Origin: Catellatospora sichuanensis
GTDB taxonomy: Bacteria > Actinomycetota > Actinomycetes > Mycobacteriales > Micromonosporaceae
Direction: 5' to 3'
NCBI RefSeq assembly: GCF_007483665.1
Contig: NZ_VIQO01000048.1
Span: forward strand, 1-64,000
DNA length: 64,000 nt
Below, piece by piece: positions 24,734 through 32,355 of this stretch. The notes under the pieces were generated by a model. It was given only the letters and a program-made list of their open reading frames with translations. It ran no database searches and was not told the origin of the DNA. Each line of letters opens with the position of its first letter. The stretch's first letter is position 1. The position numbers and the translations under genes are program-made.

Positions 24734-26193
24734 TGACGACCGCGACCCTGGCTCCCCCGCGCACCCCGCCCGCCGTCCCCGCCCACCGCCGGCCCGCCTT
24801 CCTGCGCTACCTCGGCGGGCAGGCCGTGTCGATCCTCGGCGACCAGGTCTGGTACGTCGCGCTGTCCTTCAGCGCCGTCCAGCTCGCCTCCCCCGGCACC
24901 GCAGGCGTCGTCCTGGCCGTCTCCGCCCTGCCCCGGCTCGTGCTGCTGCTGTTCGGCGGCGCGATCGTCGACCGGTACGGCCCCCGCCGCCTCATGATCG
25001 GCAGCGACCTCGCGCGAGGCGCGATCGCCCTGGTCACCGCCGCGGTGGCGCTGGCGCAGCCGAGTGTCGCCCTGCTGGTCGTAGTCGCACTGGCATTCGG
25101 ACTCGCCGACGCGCTGTTCCTGCCCGCCGCCGGGGCCATGCTGCCGCGCCTGCTGCCCCCCACGCAGCTCACCGGCGGGCTGGCGCTGTCCGGGCTGACG
25201 GCCCGCCTCGCGCTGACGTTCGGCGCGCCGCTGGGCGGCCTGCTGCTGCCGCTGGGCGGCCTGCCGCTGGCCTGCCTGGTCAACGCGGCGACGTTCGCGG
25301 TGTCGGTCCTCGCACTGTGGTCGGTGCGTCCGACCGTCTCCGGCGATGCCGCATCTATCCCGGCCACGACCGGCGGGTCGGCAGCACCAGTCACAGCACC
25401 GGAGTCAGCGGCGCGTGCCACGGCAGCGACCGGCGGGTCAGCGGCGCTTGCCACGGCAGCGGACGGCGAGTCGGCAGCACCAGCCACGGCGGCGACCCGC
25501 GGGTCCGCGGCGCTCGCCACGACGGCCGGTCCGGAGGACGGGGCCGCACCCGCCCGCGCCTCGATCGGCTCGGCGGTGCGCGAGGGCCTGCGCTATCTCG
25601 CCCGACACCCGCTGCTGCGGTCCGTGACCCTGGTGGGGCTGCTGATCAACCTCGGCGCGGTCGGGCCGCTCAACGTGGGTCTGGCGCTGGTGGCCGACGA
25701 GCGCGGCTGGGGCGCGGGCGGCATCGGCGTGATGCTCGCCGGGTTCGGCGCGGGTTCGGTCGCCGGGAACCTGCTGATGTTGCGGTGGCGTCCGGCAGGG
25801 CGGCTCGGCGTGATCATGGCCTGCTGCGCGGTCGTGCAGTGCGGCGCGCTGTTCGCGATCGCCGTCGCCCCGCTCCCGGCCTGGGCCTTCGTCGCCACCG
25901 CGGTGGGCGGACTGGCCGGCGGGCCGCAGGCGGTGCTGCTCAGCGGCCTGACGCACACGTACACCGCCGACTCGCACCGCGGCCGGGTCGCCTCGATCAA
26001 CAACTTGGCCAGCCTGGGCGTGACCCCGCTGGCGATGGCCGTGATGGGCTTCGCCGCGGCCCACCTGGGCACGGTCAGCACGTTCGCCGCCAGCGCCTCG
26101 TTGATCCTCGTCGCGGCCGCGATGTGCGTGACGATCCCAGCCCTGCGCCACGCCCGCCTACCCCGGCCCTCGTCACCGACGCCGACACGGTGA
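24733..26193 (+). CDS. Major facilitator superfamily transporter with repetitive central linker
   Basis: A 486-residue exporter of the MFS type, likely twelve helices. The first half carries GDQVWYVALSFSAVQLASPG and the loop 2-3 motif GAIVDRYGPRRLMIGSD. Between helices 6 and 7 is an insert of about 65 residues (about 207-275) of Ala/Thr/Gly/Ser with repeating ATGGSAA-type units, encoded by imperfect tandem DNA repeats at 25362-25560. Related MFS proteins have a loop of about 25 residues here. It starts inside the ArsR stop codon, suggesting translational coupling. The cargo is unknown, likely a toxic or signalling compound sensed by the regulator. Confidence 0.88.
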   Translation: MTTATLAPPRTPPAVPAHRRPAFLRYLGGQAVSILGDQVWYVALSFSAVQLASPGTAGVVLAVSALPRLVLLLFGGAIVDRYGPRRLMIGSDLARGAIALVTAAVALAQPSVALLVVVALAFGLADALFLPAAGAMLPRLLPPTQLTGGLALSGLTARLALTFGAPLGGLLLPLGGLPLACLVNAATFAVSVLALWSVRPTVSGDAASIPATTGGSAAPVTAPESAARATAATGGSAALATAADGESAAPATAATRGSAALATTAGPEDGAAPARASIGSAVREGLRYLARHPLLRSVTLVGLLINLGAVGPLNVGLALVADERGWGAGGIGVMLAGFGAGSVAGNLLMLRWRPAGRLGVIMACCAVVQCGALFAIAVAPLPAWAFVATAVGGLAGGPQAVLLSGLTHTYTADSHRGRVASINNLASLGVTPLAMAVMGFAAAHLGTVSTFAASASLILVAAAMCVTIPALRHARLPRPSSPTPTR

Positions 26194-26211
26194 GGCGGCC
26201 ACCGTCCGCCG

Positions 26212-26294
26212 CCATGATCGTCGGACTTGCCAGGCACCTGTACGTATCTTGAGCCCGCATTCGCCCACCTGCCTGGCAAGTCGGGCGATCATGG
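26212..26294. repeat. Family A palindromic element, copy 3 (inverted)
   Basis: Bounded by CCATGATCG and CGATCATGG, with the core (TCAAGATACG) on the minus strand, opposite to the other copies. It is 19 nt after the MFS stop and convergent with the RDD gene. The remainder of 26295-26432 shows no feature I can support. Confidence 0.86.
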
Positions 26295-26432
26295 TGCGGG
26301 CCGGGACCGGGCCGGACCTGGAGTGGTCGGGAGCGGGGCGGCGATCGCGGCCAGATCGGGCTGGTCCTGCCGGGACACGGCCGAGGCGGAGTTGGGGCCG
26401 ACCTGGCCGGGACGACCAGCGCCGGGAGAGGG

Positions 26433-26798
26433 TCAGGGGGTGGGGCGGATCAGGGTGCCGGCGATGCGGTCATGCAGGCCGCGGCGGTCGCCGTCCATGA
26501 TCAGCGCGGGAATGACCAGCGCCAGCAGGGTGCCCCGCAGGGCTCCCTTGAGGGGGCCGACCGGCTGACCCGTATCGACGCCGAGGCAGGTAATCTTCGC
26601 CAGGCGCATGCCCGGCGTCTGCCCGAAGAATCCGACGAAGACGCCGTAAACGGCGATCAGCACCACCGGTGCCGCCCAGCCGTCCCGCATCGGGTCCGCG
26701 AATAAGCCGGCGGCCAGGACGCACAGCATCCAGTCGAGCAGCAGCGCCCCGAACCTTCGGGCCAGGGAGGGTACGGCAGGCAGGGATGCGTCGGTCAC
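26433..26798 (-). CDS. RDD family membrane protein
   Basis: A 121-residue membrane protein of the RDD family. It has the family signature around ARRFGALLLDWMLCVLAAGL, a second helix (VVLIAVYGVFVGFFGQTPGM) and RLAKITCLGVD. A third helix is weaker (LALVIPALIMDGD). The name-giving RxxDxxxD arrangement is recognisable as RRFGALLLD. RDD proteins often accompany glnA in actinobacteria, as here, but their role is unknown. It is divergent from glnA; its start codon at 26798 is 80 nt from the GlnR box. Confidence 0.85.
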   Translation of the reverse strand: MTDASLPAVPSLARRFGALLLDWMLCVLAAGLFADPMRDGWAAPVVLIAVYGVFVGFFGQTPGMRLAKITCLGVDTGQPVGPLKGALRGTLLALVIPALIMDGDRRGLHDRIAGTLIRPTP

Positions 26799-26877
26799 CC
26801 GCCGAGCGTACCGTCCGCTCCGCCGTACCGGCCGGGTGAGCTGTCCGGGCAGCCCTTGAGGCCGGTTTACCGGTGAC

Positions 26878-26915
26878 GTAACACGGCGGAAACAAAGCTG
26901 ACACGGCCGGGCAAC
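26878..26915 (+). promoter_or_regulatory. GlnR box upstream of glnA
   Basis: Four half-sites are spaced exactly six bases apart: GTAAC (26878-26882), GAAAC (26889-26893), GACAC (26900-26904) and GCAAC (26911-26915). This matches the a1-b1-a2-b2 pattern (gTnAc-n6-GaAAc, twice) known for GlnR, the OmpR-type nitrogen regulator of actinomycetes, upstream of glnA. It lies 143 nt before the start codon. The match is by eye. Confidence 0.82.
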
Positions 26916-27057
26916 GCCGCGGTTCTAGCGTCGCCACCAGCCAATGGCCACCCGACGCAGCGCAGCGCCGTCGGCCGCGTCTCCCGAGGTCAGCCCAGGA
27001 GATGTGCTGAAGTGGGGGCCGGGAGCTCCCGCAGACCATCCGTGCCAGGAGGACGTG

Positions 27058-28491
27058 TTGTTCGCCAATTCCGAGGAACTGCTTCGGTACCTCAAGGACG
27101 AAGACGTCAAGTTCGTCGACGTCCGCTTCTGTGACCTGCCCGGCGTGATGCAGTTCTTCACCGTGCCGGTGCAGTCGTTCGATGCGAGCGTCTTCACCGA
27201 CGGGCTCGCCTTCGACGGCTCGTCCATCCGCGGCTTCCAGCAGATCCACGAGTCGGACATGCTGCTGCTGCCGGACGTGACCACCGCGTTCATCGACCCG
27301 TTCCGCATCCAGAAGACCCTGGCGCTGAACTTCTTCATCCACGACCCGTTCACGCGTGAGGCCTACTCCCGTGACCCGCGGAACGTGGCCAAGAAGGCCG
27401 AGGCGTACCTGGCCGCCAGCGGCATCGCGGACACCGCGTACTTCGGCGCCGAGGCGGAGTTCTACATCTTCGACTCGATCCGCTACTCGACGCAGGCCAA
27501 CCAGGCGTTCTACCACATCGACTCGGTCGAGGGCGCGTGGAACACCGGCGCGGCGACCAACGCCGACGGCAGCGCCAACCGGGGCTACAAGCCCGGCTAC
27601 AAGGGCGGCTACTTCCCGGTCGCGCCGACCGACCACTACGCCGACCTGCGCGACACCATGGTGACGAACCTGGTGGACCTCGGCTTCACGGTCGAGCGCG
27701 GCCACCACGAGGTGGGCACCGCCGGCCAGGCCGAGATCAACTACAAGTTCTCGACGCTGCTGGCCGCCGGCGACCAGATGCAGCTGTTCAAGTACGTCAT
27801 CAAGAACACCGCCTGGCACGCGGGCAAGACCGCGACGTTCATGCCGAAGCCGCTGTTCGGCGACAACGGCTCCGGCATGCACACCCACCAGAGCCTCTGG
27901 CTGGGCGGCGAGCCGCTGTTCTACGACGAGACCGGCTACGCCGGCCTCGCGGACACGGCCCGCTGGTACATCGGCGGTCTGCTGCACCACGCCCCGTCGC
28001 TGCTGGCCTTCACCAACCCGTCGGTCAACTCGTACCGCCGCCTGGTGCCGGGCTTCGAGGCGCCGGTCAACCTGGTGTACTCGCAGCGCAACCGCTCCGC
28101 CTGCACCCGTATCCCGGTCACCGGCACGAACGCGAAGGCCAAGCGCATCGAGTTCCGCTGCCCCGACCCGTCGTCGAACCCGTACCTGGCGTTCTCGGCG
28201 ATGCTGATGGCCGGTCTCGACGGCATCCGCAACAAGATCGAGCCCCCGGCTCCGATCGACAAGGACCTCTACGACCTGCCGCCGGAGGAGGTCGCCAACG
28301 TCACCCAGGTGCCGGGCTCCCTCTCCGACGTGCTCACGTCGCTGGAGAAGGACAACGACTACCTGCAGGCCGGTGGCGTCTTCACGAGCGACCTGATCGA
28401 GACCTGGGTCGACTACAAGCGGTCCAACGAGATCGACCCGGTCCGCCTGCGTCCGACCCCGCACGAGTTCCAGATGTACTTCGACTGCTGA
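27058..28491 (+). CDS. glnA: Glutamine synthetase type I
   Basis: Makes glutamine from glutamate and ammonia with ATP; a cytoplasmic dodecamer. The 477-residue length is normal. Visible are [15 protein letters not shown] at the start, [51 protein letters not shown] and the adenylylation loop [10 protein letters not shown] with the target Tyr. TTG 27058 gives the family N-terminus and has AGGAGG 5 nt upstream; the in-frame ATG at 26944 would add 38 unlike residues. Control is by the GlnR box (transcription) and by GlnE (encoded at 39472) on the Tyr. A clear terminator follows. Confidence 0.95.
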   Translation: MFANSEELLRYLKDEDVKFVDVRFCDLPGVMQFFTVPVQSFDASVFTDGLAFDGSSIRGFQQIHESDMLLLPDVTTAFIDPFRIQKTLALNFFIHDPFTREAYSRDPRNVAKKAEAYLAASGIADTAYFGAEAEFYIFDSIRYSTQANQAFYHIDSVEGAWNTGAATNADGSANRGYKPGYKGGYFPVAPTDHYADLRDTMVTNLVDLGFTVERGHHEVGTAGQAEINYKFSTLLAAGDQMQLFKYVIKNTAWHAGKTATFMPKPLFGDNGSGMHTHQSLWLGGEPLFYDETGYAGLADTARWYIGGLLHHAPSLLAFTNPSVNSYRRLVPGFEAPVNLVYSQRNRSACTRIPVTGTNAKAKRIEFRCPDPSSNPYLAFSAMLMAGLDGIRNKIEPPAPIDKDLYDLPPEEVANVTQVPGSLSDVLTSLEKDNDYLQAGGVFTSDLIETWVDYKRSNEIDPVRLRPTPHEFQMYFDC

Positions 28492-28505
28492 GTTCGCTCG
28501 GTGGT

Positions 28506-28542
28506 ACGGAAAAGGCCCCGCCTTCGGCGGGGCCTTTTCCGT
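28506..28542 (+). terminator. glnA intrinsic terminator
   Basis: Perfect 17-bp arms (28506-28522 and 28526-28542) around a TTC loop, with a T-rich descending arm (CCTTTTCC), 14 nt after the glnA stop. Confidence 0.9.
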
Positions 28543-28566
28543 GTTCCGGCTCGGTGGCCGGGGGAA

Positions 28567-28627
28567 GATCGCCGTTTCGGGTCAGAACCTGCGGTCAGAC
28601 CGCAGATCTTGACCGGAAACAGCGATC
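28567..28627. repeat. 61-bp imperfect palindrome containing a second palindrome
   Basis: Arms 28567-28584 (GATCGCCGTTTCGGGTCA) and 28610-28627 (its complement with two mismatches) enclose a near-perfect CTGCGGTC-A-GACCGCAG (28589-28605). It lies between the glnA terminator and the convergent holin gene. Possible second terminator or protein site. Confidence 0.65.
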
Positions 28628-28698
28628 TCCACCGCTGACCGGCGGCCGGCGCGAGCCGGCGACGTCAGCGCGAACCGGCGGTCGGCGCGGGCGGACGG

Positions 28699-29124
28699 TC
28701 AGGCGGCAGCGGCGGTGGCCGGAGCCGCAGCGGGAGCGGGCTCCGCCGGGGCGGGCGCGGGTGCAGCCGCGGGTGCGGCAGCCGGGGCGGGTTCGGTGGC
28801 TGTGGCGGCGGCGACGGCCGGGGCGAGTACCGGGCTGGCGGCGGCGGCCGCGACGATGGCCGTGGCGGCGGCGGCCGGCGCGGCGGTGAGGATGCTCGGG
28901 CTGTTGGCCGCGCCGATCGGTCCGGAACCGACCGACATCAGCACCGACAGCAGTGCGGCGCTGAAGGCCAGCGACAGCGCGCCGCGCCAGTCGATCGCAG
29001 CGACGTCGACACCCACCGCACCGCTGACCTGGCCGACGCCGAACGCGGCGATCAGTGCCTGCACGAAGGTCTTGACGGCACGCTCGGTGCTGGCGATCCA
29101 GAACTGCTTGTTCAGCAGATACAT
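28699..29124 (-). CDS. r1t-like phage holin with Ala/Pro-rich tail
   Basis: A 141-residue protein. The first 85 residues resemble r1t-type holins: MYLLNKQFWIASTERAVKTF, VQALIAAFGVGQVSG, then DWRGALSLAFSAALLSVLMS and a GPIGAANSPSIL end. Two hydrophobic helices are expected, as in holins that permeabilise the membrane. The last 55 residues are Ala/Pro with few charges, unlike phage holins. The AGGAGAAC ribosome site is 5 nt upstream. No endolysin, phage or tailocin gene is adjacent, so it is either a domesticated holin or a small membrane protein that has kept the fold. Confidence 0.75.
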   Translation of the reverse strand: MYLLNKQFWIASTERAVKTFVQALIAAFGVGQVSGAVGVDVAAIDWRGALSLAFSAALLSVLMSVGSGPIGAANSPSILTAAPAAAATAIVAAAAASPVLAPAVAAATATEPAPAAAPAAAPAPAPAEPAPAAAPATAAAA

Positions 29125-29247
29125 CGGAGTTCTCCTGGGGATGAGGGGGCATGCCCGAAGGCGCTCACGAGCTTAGATGCCGTGTGCCTGTGTCACCTAT
29201 CCGCTTCCCGACCGACCACGAGGGTGCTGGGGCCTATCGTGTGCCGC

Positions 29248-32200
29248 ATGGCGCACCCCCTCCGCCGCGCGCTGCTCACCGCGGCCGCGTTCGTTTGTGC
29301 ACTGCTGCCCGCGACGCCCGCCCGAGCGGCCGGCGACCTGGCGGTGACCGTACGCGGCGATGATCCACTCGCGACGGTTCTCGTGCTGGCCAACCGGGGT
29401 GACGCGCCGTGCCAGCTGGTGACCTCGACGTACGGCACGCTCGCGGTGACCCGGCTGGAGCAGGACGGCGTCGCCGTCACGCCGCTGCCGATGGAGACCT
29501 CGTTCGAGGAGTCGCTGGAGACGGTGCTGGCCAAGCGCCTGCACACGCTGGAGCCGGGAGCGAGCACGGAGGTGCCGCTGCGCGCCATCCCGATCGGGCC
29601 GACGGGGCACGCCATCGAGATCGTCACGTGGTCGGCCGGGGCGGGCGCGTTCGGCTCGCTGTACCCGGTGAAGCCCGGCTCACCGCTGCGCCTGGAGTTC
29701 ACCTACGCGGTGCCGATCGTGCCGGCCGGCGGCCCGGCCGCCTGCGCCCCGCTGGCCGGGGCGGGTGTCGCGGCCGAAGCGGACGATACGAGCCGCCCGT
29801 GGTGGCACTGGGCGGTCCTCGCCGGTGTGGGCGTGATCCTGACCCTGGTGGCCGTGGCCCTCCTGCTCGCGCCGAACCGGCGCAAGCGCCGCCAGGCAGG
29901 TGATGGTGACGGCCCTGCCGCGGACGGCTCCGTTTCGGACGGCAGGTCCGGCAGTGCGGGGCCCGGTGGGGTGGCCGGGATCGGCGGGGCGGTGGTGCTG
30001 GCGCTGGCGGTGGCGCTGGGCGCGGCGGCGGTGCCGGGCCGTCCGGCGTACGCGGAGATCATCGTGACCGACCGAGGGCTGGACGAGGCCTGGGCAGCCT
30101 GCAGCGCGATCCTGCGCGGGCCCGGCGGCGACCCGGCGGGCATCCTGCCCGCGCTGGACGCGCCCGGGGTGACCGTCAGCATCATCCGGGCCCAGCCCGG
30201 CGACACCCACGAGGGCGCGCTGGACCGCAACAACATCCTGATCTTCTGGGATCCCAAGGACCGCCACGCCTACCACGGCACCGGCGGCAACGCCGACCCG
30301 TGCGACGCGCTCTACCACGAGTTCCACCACGGCTGGCAGCACAACCAGGGCAAGTACAGCCGGGAGGACTGCGCGGGCAGCGGCATCCCGACCACCGAGG
30401 TGCTGGCCACCCGGGCACAGAACCGGCTGCGAGAGGCGCTGGGCCGCCCGGCGCGCAGCCACTACGGCGAACGGCCGCTGCCGAGTGGGGACTGCACCGC
30501 TCCCCCGCCGCCCCCGGCCTGCACGGGCGCGGGTTGCGGGCACAGCACCGGCGACCCGCACCTGCGCACCGTCGACGGGCTGCGCTACGACTTCCAGGCT
30601 GCGGGCGAGTTCATCGCGGTGCGCGACACCGCAGGGGCGTACGAGATCCAGGTCCGCCAGGAGCCGGTGCCGGGCTCGCGCATCGTCGCGGTCAACTCCG
30701 CGGTCGCCGCGAAGGTCGACGGAGACCGGGTCGAAGCGCGGATGACCACGGCCGGGGTGGAGTTGCTGGTGGCGGGGGTGCCGACCGGCCCGGCCCCGGC
30801 GGAGCCGGCGTCCCCGCGGCGGCTTCCCGGCGGCGGCGAGCTCCGCACGGCCGCGGGCGGCGACGTCGAGCTGCGCTGGAAGGACGGCTCCCGCCTGGTG
30901 ATCGAGCCGATCGGCATCTGGGGCCTGGCGCTGTCGGTCGAGCCCGCGCAGGCCCACGCGGGCAAGCTCGAAGGCCTGCTCGGCGACTTCAACGGCAAGT
31001 CCGACGACGACGTGCGCCCTCGCGGCGGGCAGCCGCTGGGCACGCAGCCGACGTTCGCCGCGCTGTATCCCGCGTACGCCGACAGCTGGCGCATCGACGC
31101 CGCATCGTCGCTGTTCACCTATCCGGAGGGCAGGTCCACCGACAGCTATGTCGACCGGGCCTTCCCGGAGCAGGACGCGGCCACCGCCGACCTGCCGAAC
31201 CGGGCCTCCGCGGAGGCGATCTGCCGCGGGCTCGGCGTCTCGGACCCGGCCGTGCTGGCGGGCTGCGTGCTGGACGTGGCGCTGACCGGGCAGCCCGACT
31301 TCGCGGTCGCGGCCAAGGCGGGCCAGGTCTTCGCCGGTGGCGCGGAGCTGGGCGGGCAGACCTGGACGGTGCGGGTGGACACCCCGGAAGCGGTCGCGAA
31401 GGTCGACTTCGCGGGCACGAAGGGGCAGAAGGTCTTCCTCGATGTGCCCGCCACGACACTGCCGAACCAGTGCGGCGGCCTGGACCTGCTCGGCCCGGAC
31501 GGCAAGCAGGTGGCCACCGGCTGCGTCATCAACGGCAGCGGCTACATCGACGGCACCGTGCTGCCGGAGACCGGCACGTACAGCATCGCGGTCGACCCGA
31601 GCGGCGACAGCACCGGCGAGGCGCGGTTGCGCCTGCTGACCGTCGAGGACCAGCAGGAGGCGATCGGCCTCGACGGTCCGGAGCTGACCGCTCGCCTGGC
31701 CAAGCCTGGGGCGGTCGCCCGGTTCACCTTCGCCGCGACAGCCGGGCAGAAGGTGTTCGTGGACGTGCCCGCCACGAACCTGCCGAACCAGTGCGGCGGC
31801 CTCGACCTGCTCGGCCCGGACGGCAAGCAGGTGACCACCGGCTGCGTCATCAACGGCAGCGGCTACATCGACGGCTTCACCCTGCCCGGCACCGGCTCCT
31901 ACACGGTGGTCGTGGATCCGCGGGACAGGAGCACCGGCGAGGCGAAGGTGCGGGTGACCCGCGCCGTCGACCAGCGGCTCGAACTGTCCGTGAACGGCGA
32001 AGCGGTCACCGCGCGCATCGACCGGCCGGGCGCGGTCAGCGTGCTGACCTTCACCGGCCGGACCGGGCAGCGGGTGTTCATCGAGGTGCCGAGCACGGAC
32101 CTGCCGAGCCAGTGCGGCGGGCTGGAGCTGCGCGGCCCGGACGGCGACGTGGTGGAGTCCGGCTGCGTGATCAACGGCAAGGGCGGGCTGCGGGAAGAGG

Positions 32201-32292
32201 GCACCGAGCTGCCGTCGACCGGGACGTATCAACTCATCGTGGATCCGCAGGAGCGGGCGACCGGAACGGCCCAGGTAAGACTGCGCACGTGA
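29248..32292 (+). CDS. Large secreted/membrane-anchored protein: signal peptide, HExxH region, VWD domain and three C-terminal repeats
   Basis: A 1014-residue multidomain protein of unknown function. From the N-terminus: signal peptide (about 1-28), a soluble domain to about 185, a transmembrane helix (about 190-208), a charged linker with RRKRRQ, a second signal-like helix (about 243-268), an HEFHH-type zinc-binding motif (residues 357-361 at about 30316) within ALYHEFHHGWQHNQG, and a VWD domain starting CGHSTGDPHLRTVDGLRYD (about 430). Three repeats of about 100 residues then follow, each with NQCGGLDLLGPDGK (or SQCGGLELRGPDGD) and a second Cys in SGCVINGKG/TGCVINGSG. ATG 29248 gives the signal peptide. 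The metalloprotease activity is an inference from the motif alone. Confidence 0.7.
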   Translation: MAHPLRRALLTAAAFVCALLPATPARAAGDLAVTVRGDDPLATVLVLANRGDAPCQLVTSTYGTLAVTRLEQDGVAVTPLPMETSFEESLETVLAKRLHTLEPGASTEVPLRAIPIGPTGHAIEIVTWSAGAGAFGSLYPVKPGSPLRLEFTYAVPIVPAGGPAACAPLAGAGVAAEADDTSRPWWHWAVLAGVGVILTLVAVALLLAPNRRKRRQAGDGDGPAADGSVSDGRSGSAGPGGVAGIGGAVVLALAVALGAAAVPGRPAYAEIIVTDRGLDEAWAACSAILRGPGGDPAGILPALDAPGVTVSIIRAQPGDTHEGALDRNNILIFWDPKDRHAYHGTGGNADPCDALYHEFHHGWQHNQGKYSREDCAGSGIPTTEVLATRAQNRLREALGRPARSHYGERPLPSGDCTAPPPPPACTGAGCGHSTGDPHLRTVDGLRYDFQAAGEFIAVRDTAGAYEIQVRQEPVPGSRIVAVNSAVAAKVDGDRVEARMTTAGVELLVAGVPTGPAPAEPASPRRLPGGGELRTAAGGDVELRWKDGSRLVIEPIGIWGLALSVEPAQAHAGKLEGLLGDFNGKSDDDVRPRGGQPLGTQPTFAALYPAYADSWRIDAASSLFTYPEGRSTDSYVDRAFPEQDAATADLPNRASAEAICRGLGVSDPAVLAGCVLDVALTGQPDFAVAAKAGQVFAGGAELGGQTWTVRVDTPEAVAKVDFAGTKGQKVFLDVPATTLPNQCGGLDLLGPDGKQVATGCVINGSGYIDGTVLPETGTYSIAVDPSGDSTGEARLRLLTVEDQQEAIGLDGPELTARLAKPGAVARFTFAATAGQKVFVDVPATNLPNQCGGLDLLGPDGKQVTTGCVINGSGYIDGFTLPGTGSYTVVVDPRDRSTGEAKVRVTRAVDQRLELSVNGEAVTARIDRPGAVSVLTFTGRTGQRVFIEVPSTDLPSQCGGLELRGPDGDVVESGCVINGKGGLREEGTELPSTGTYQLIVDPQERATGTAQVRLRT

Positions 32293-32355
32293 CCAGCAAA
32301 GTCTGGGTTACCTGGTGGTAACGCGGATCACAACGGTTGCGTAGACTCCGCGAAC

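Noticed and set aside
28699-29124. Prophage or phage-tail-like particle
   Set aside because: Only a single holin-like gene is present; no structural, integrase, endolysin or attachment sites are seen.
29680-32232. Long minus-strand frame opposite the VWD protein
   Set aside because: The plus frame has a signal peptide, repeats and conserved Cys; the minus frame is biased Arg/His/Ala without motifs.
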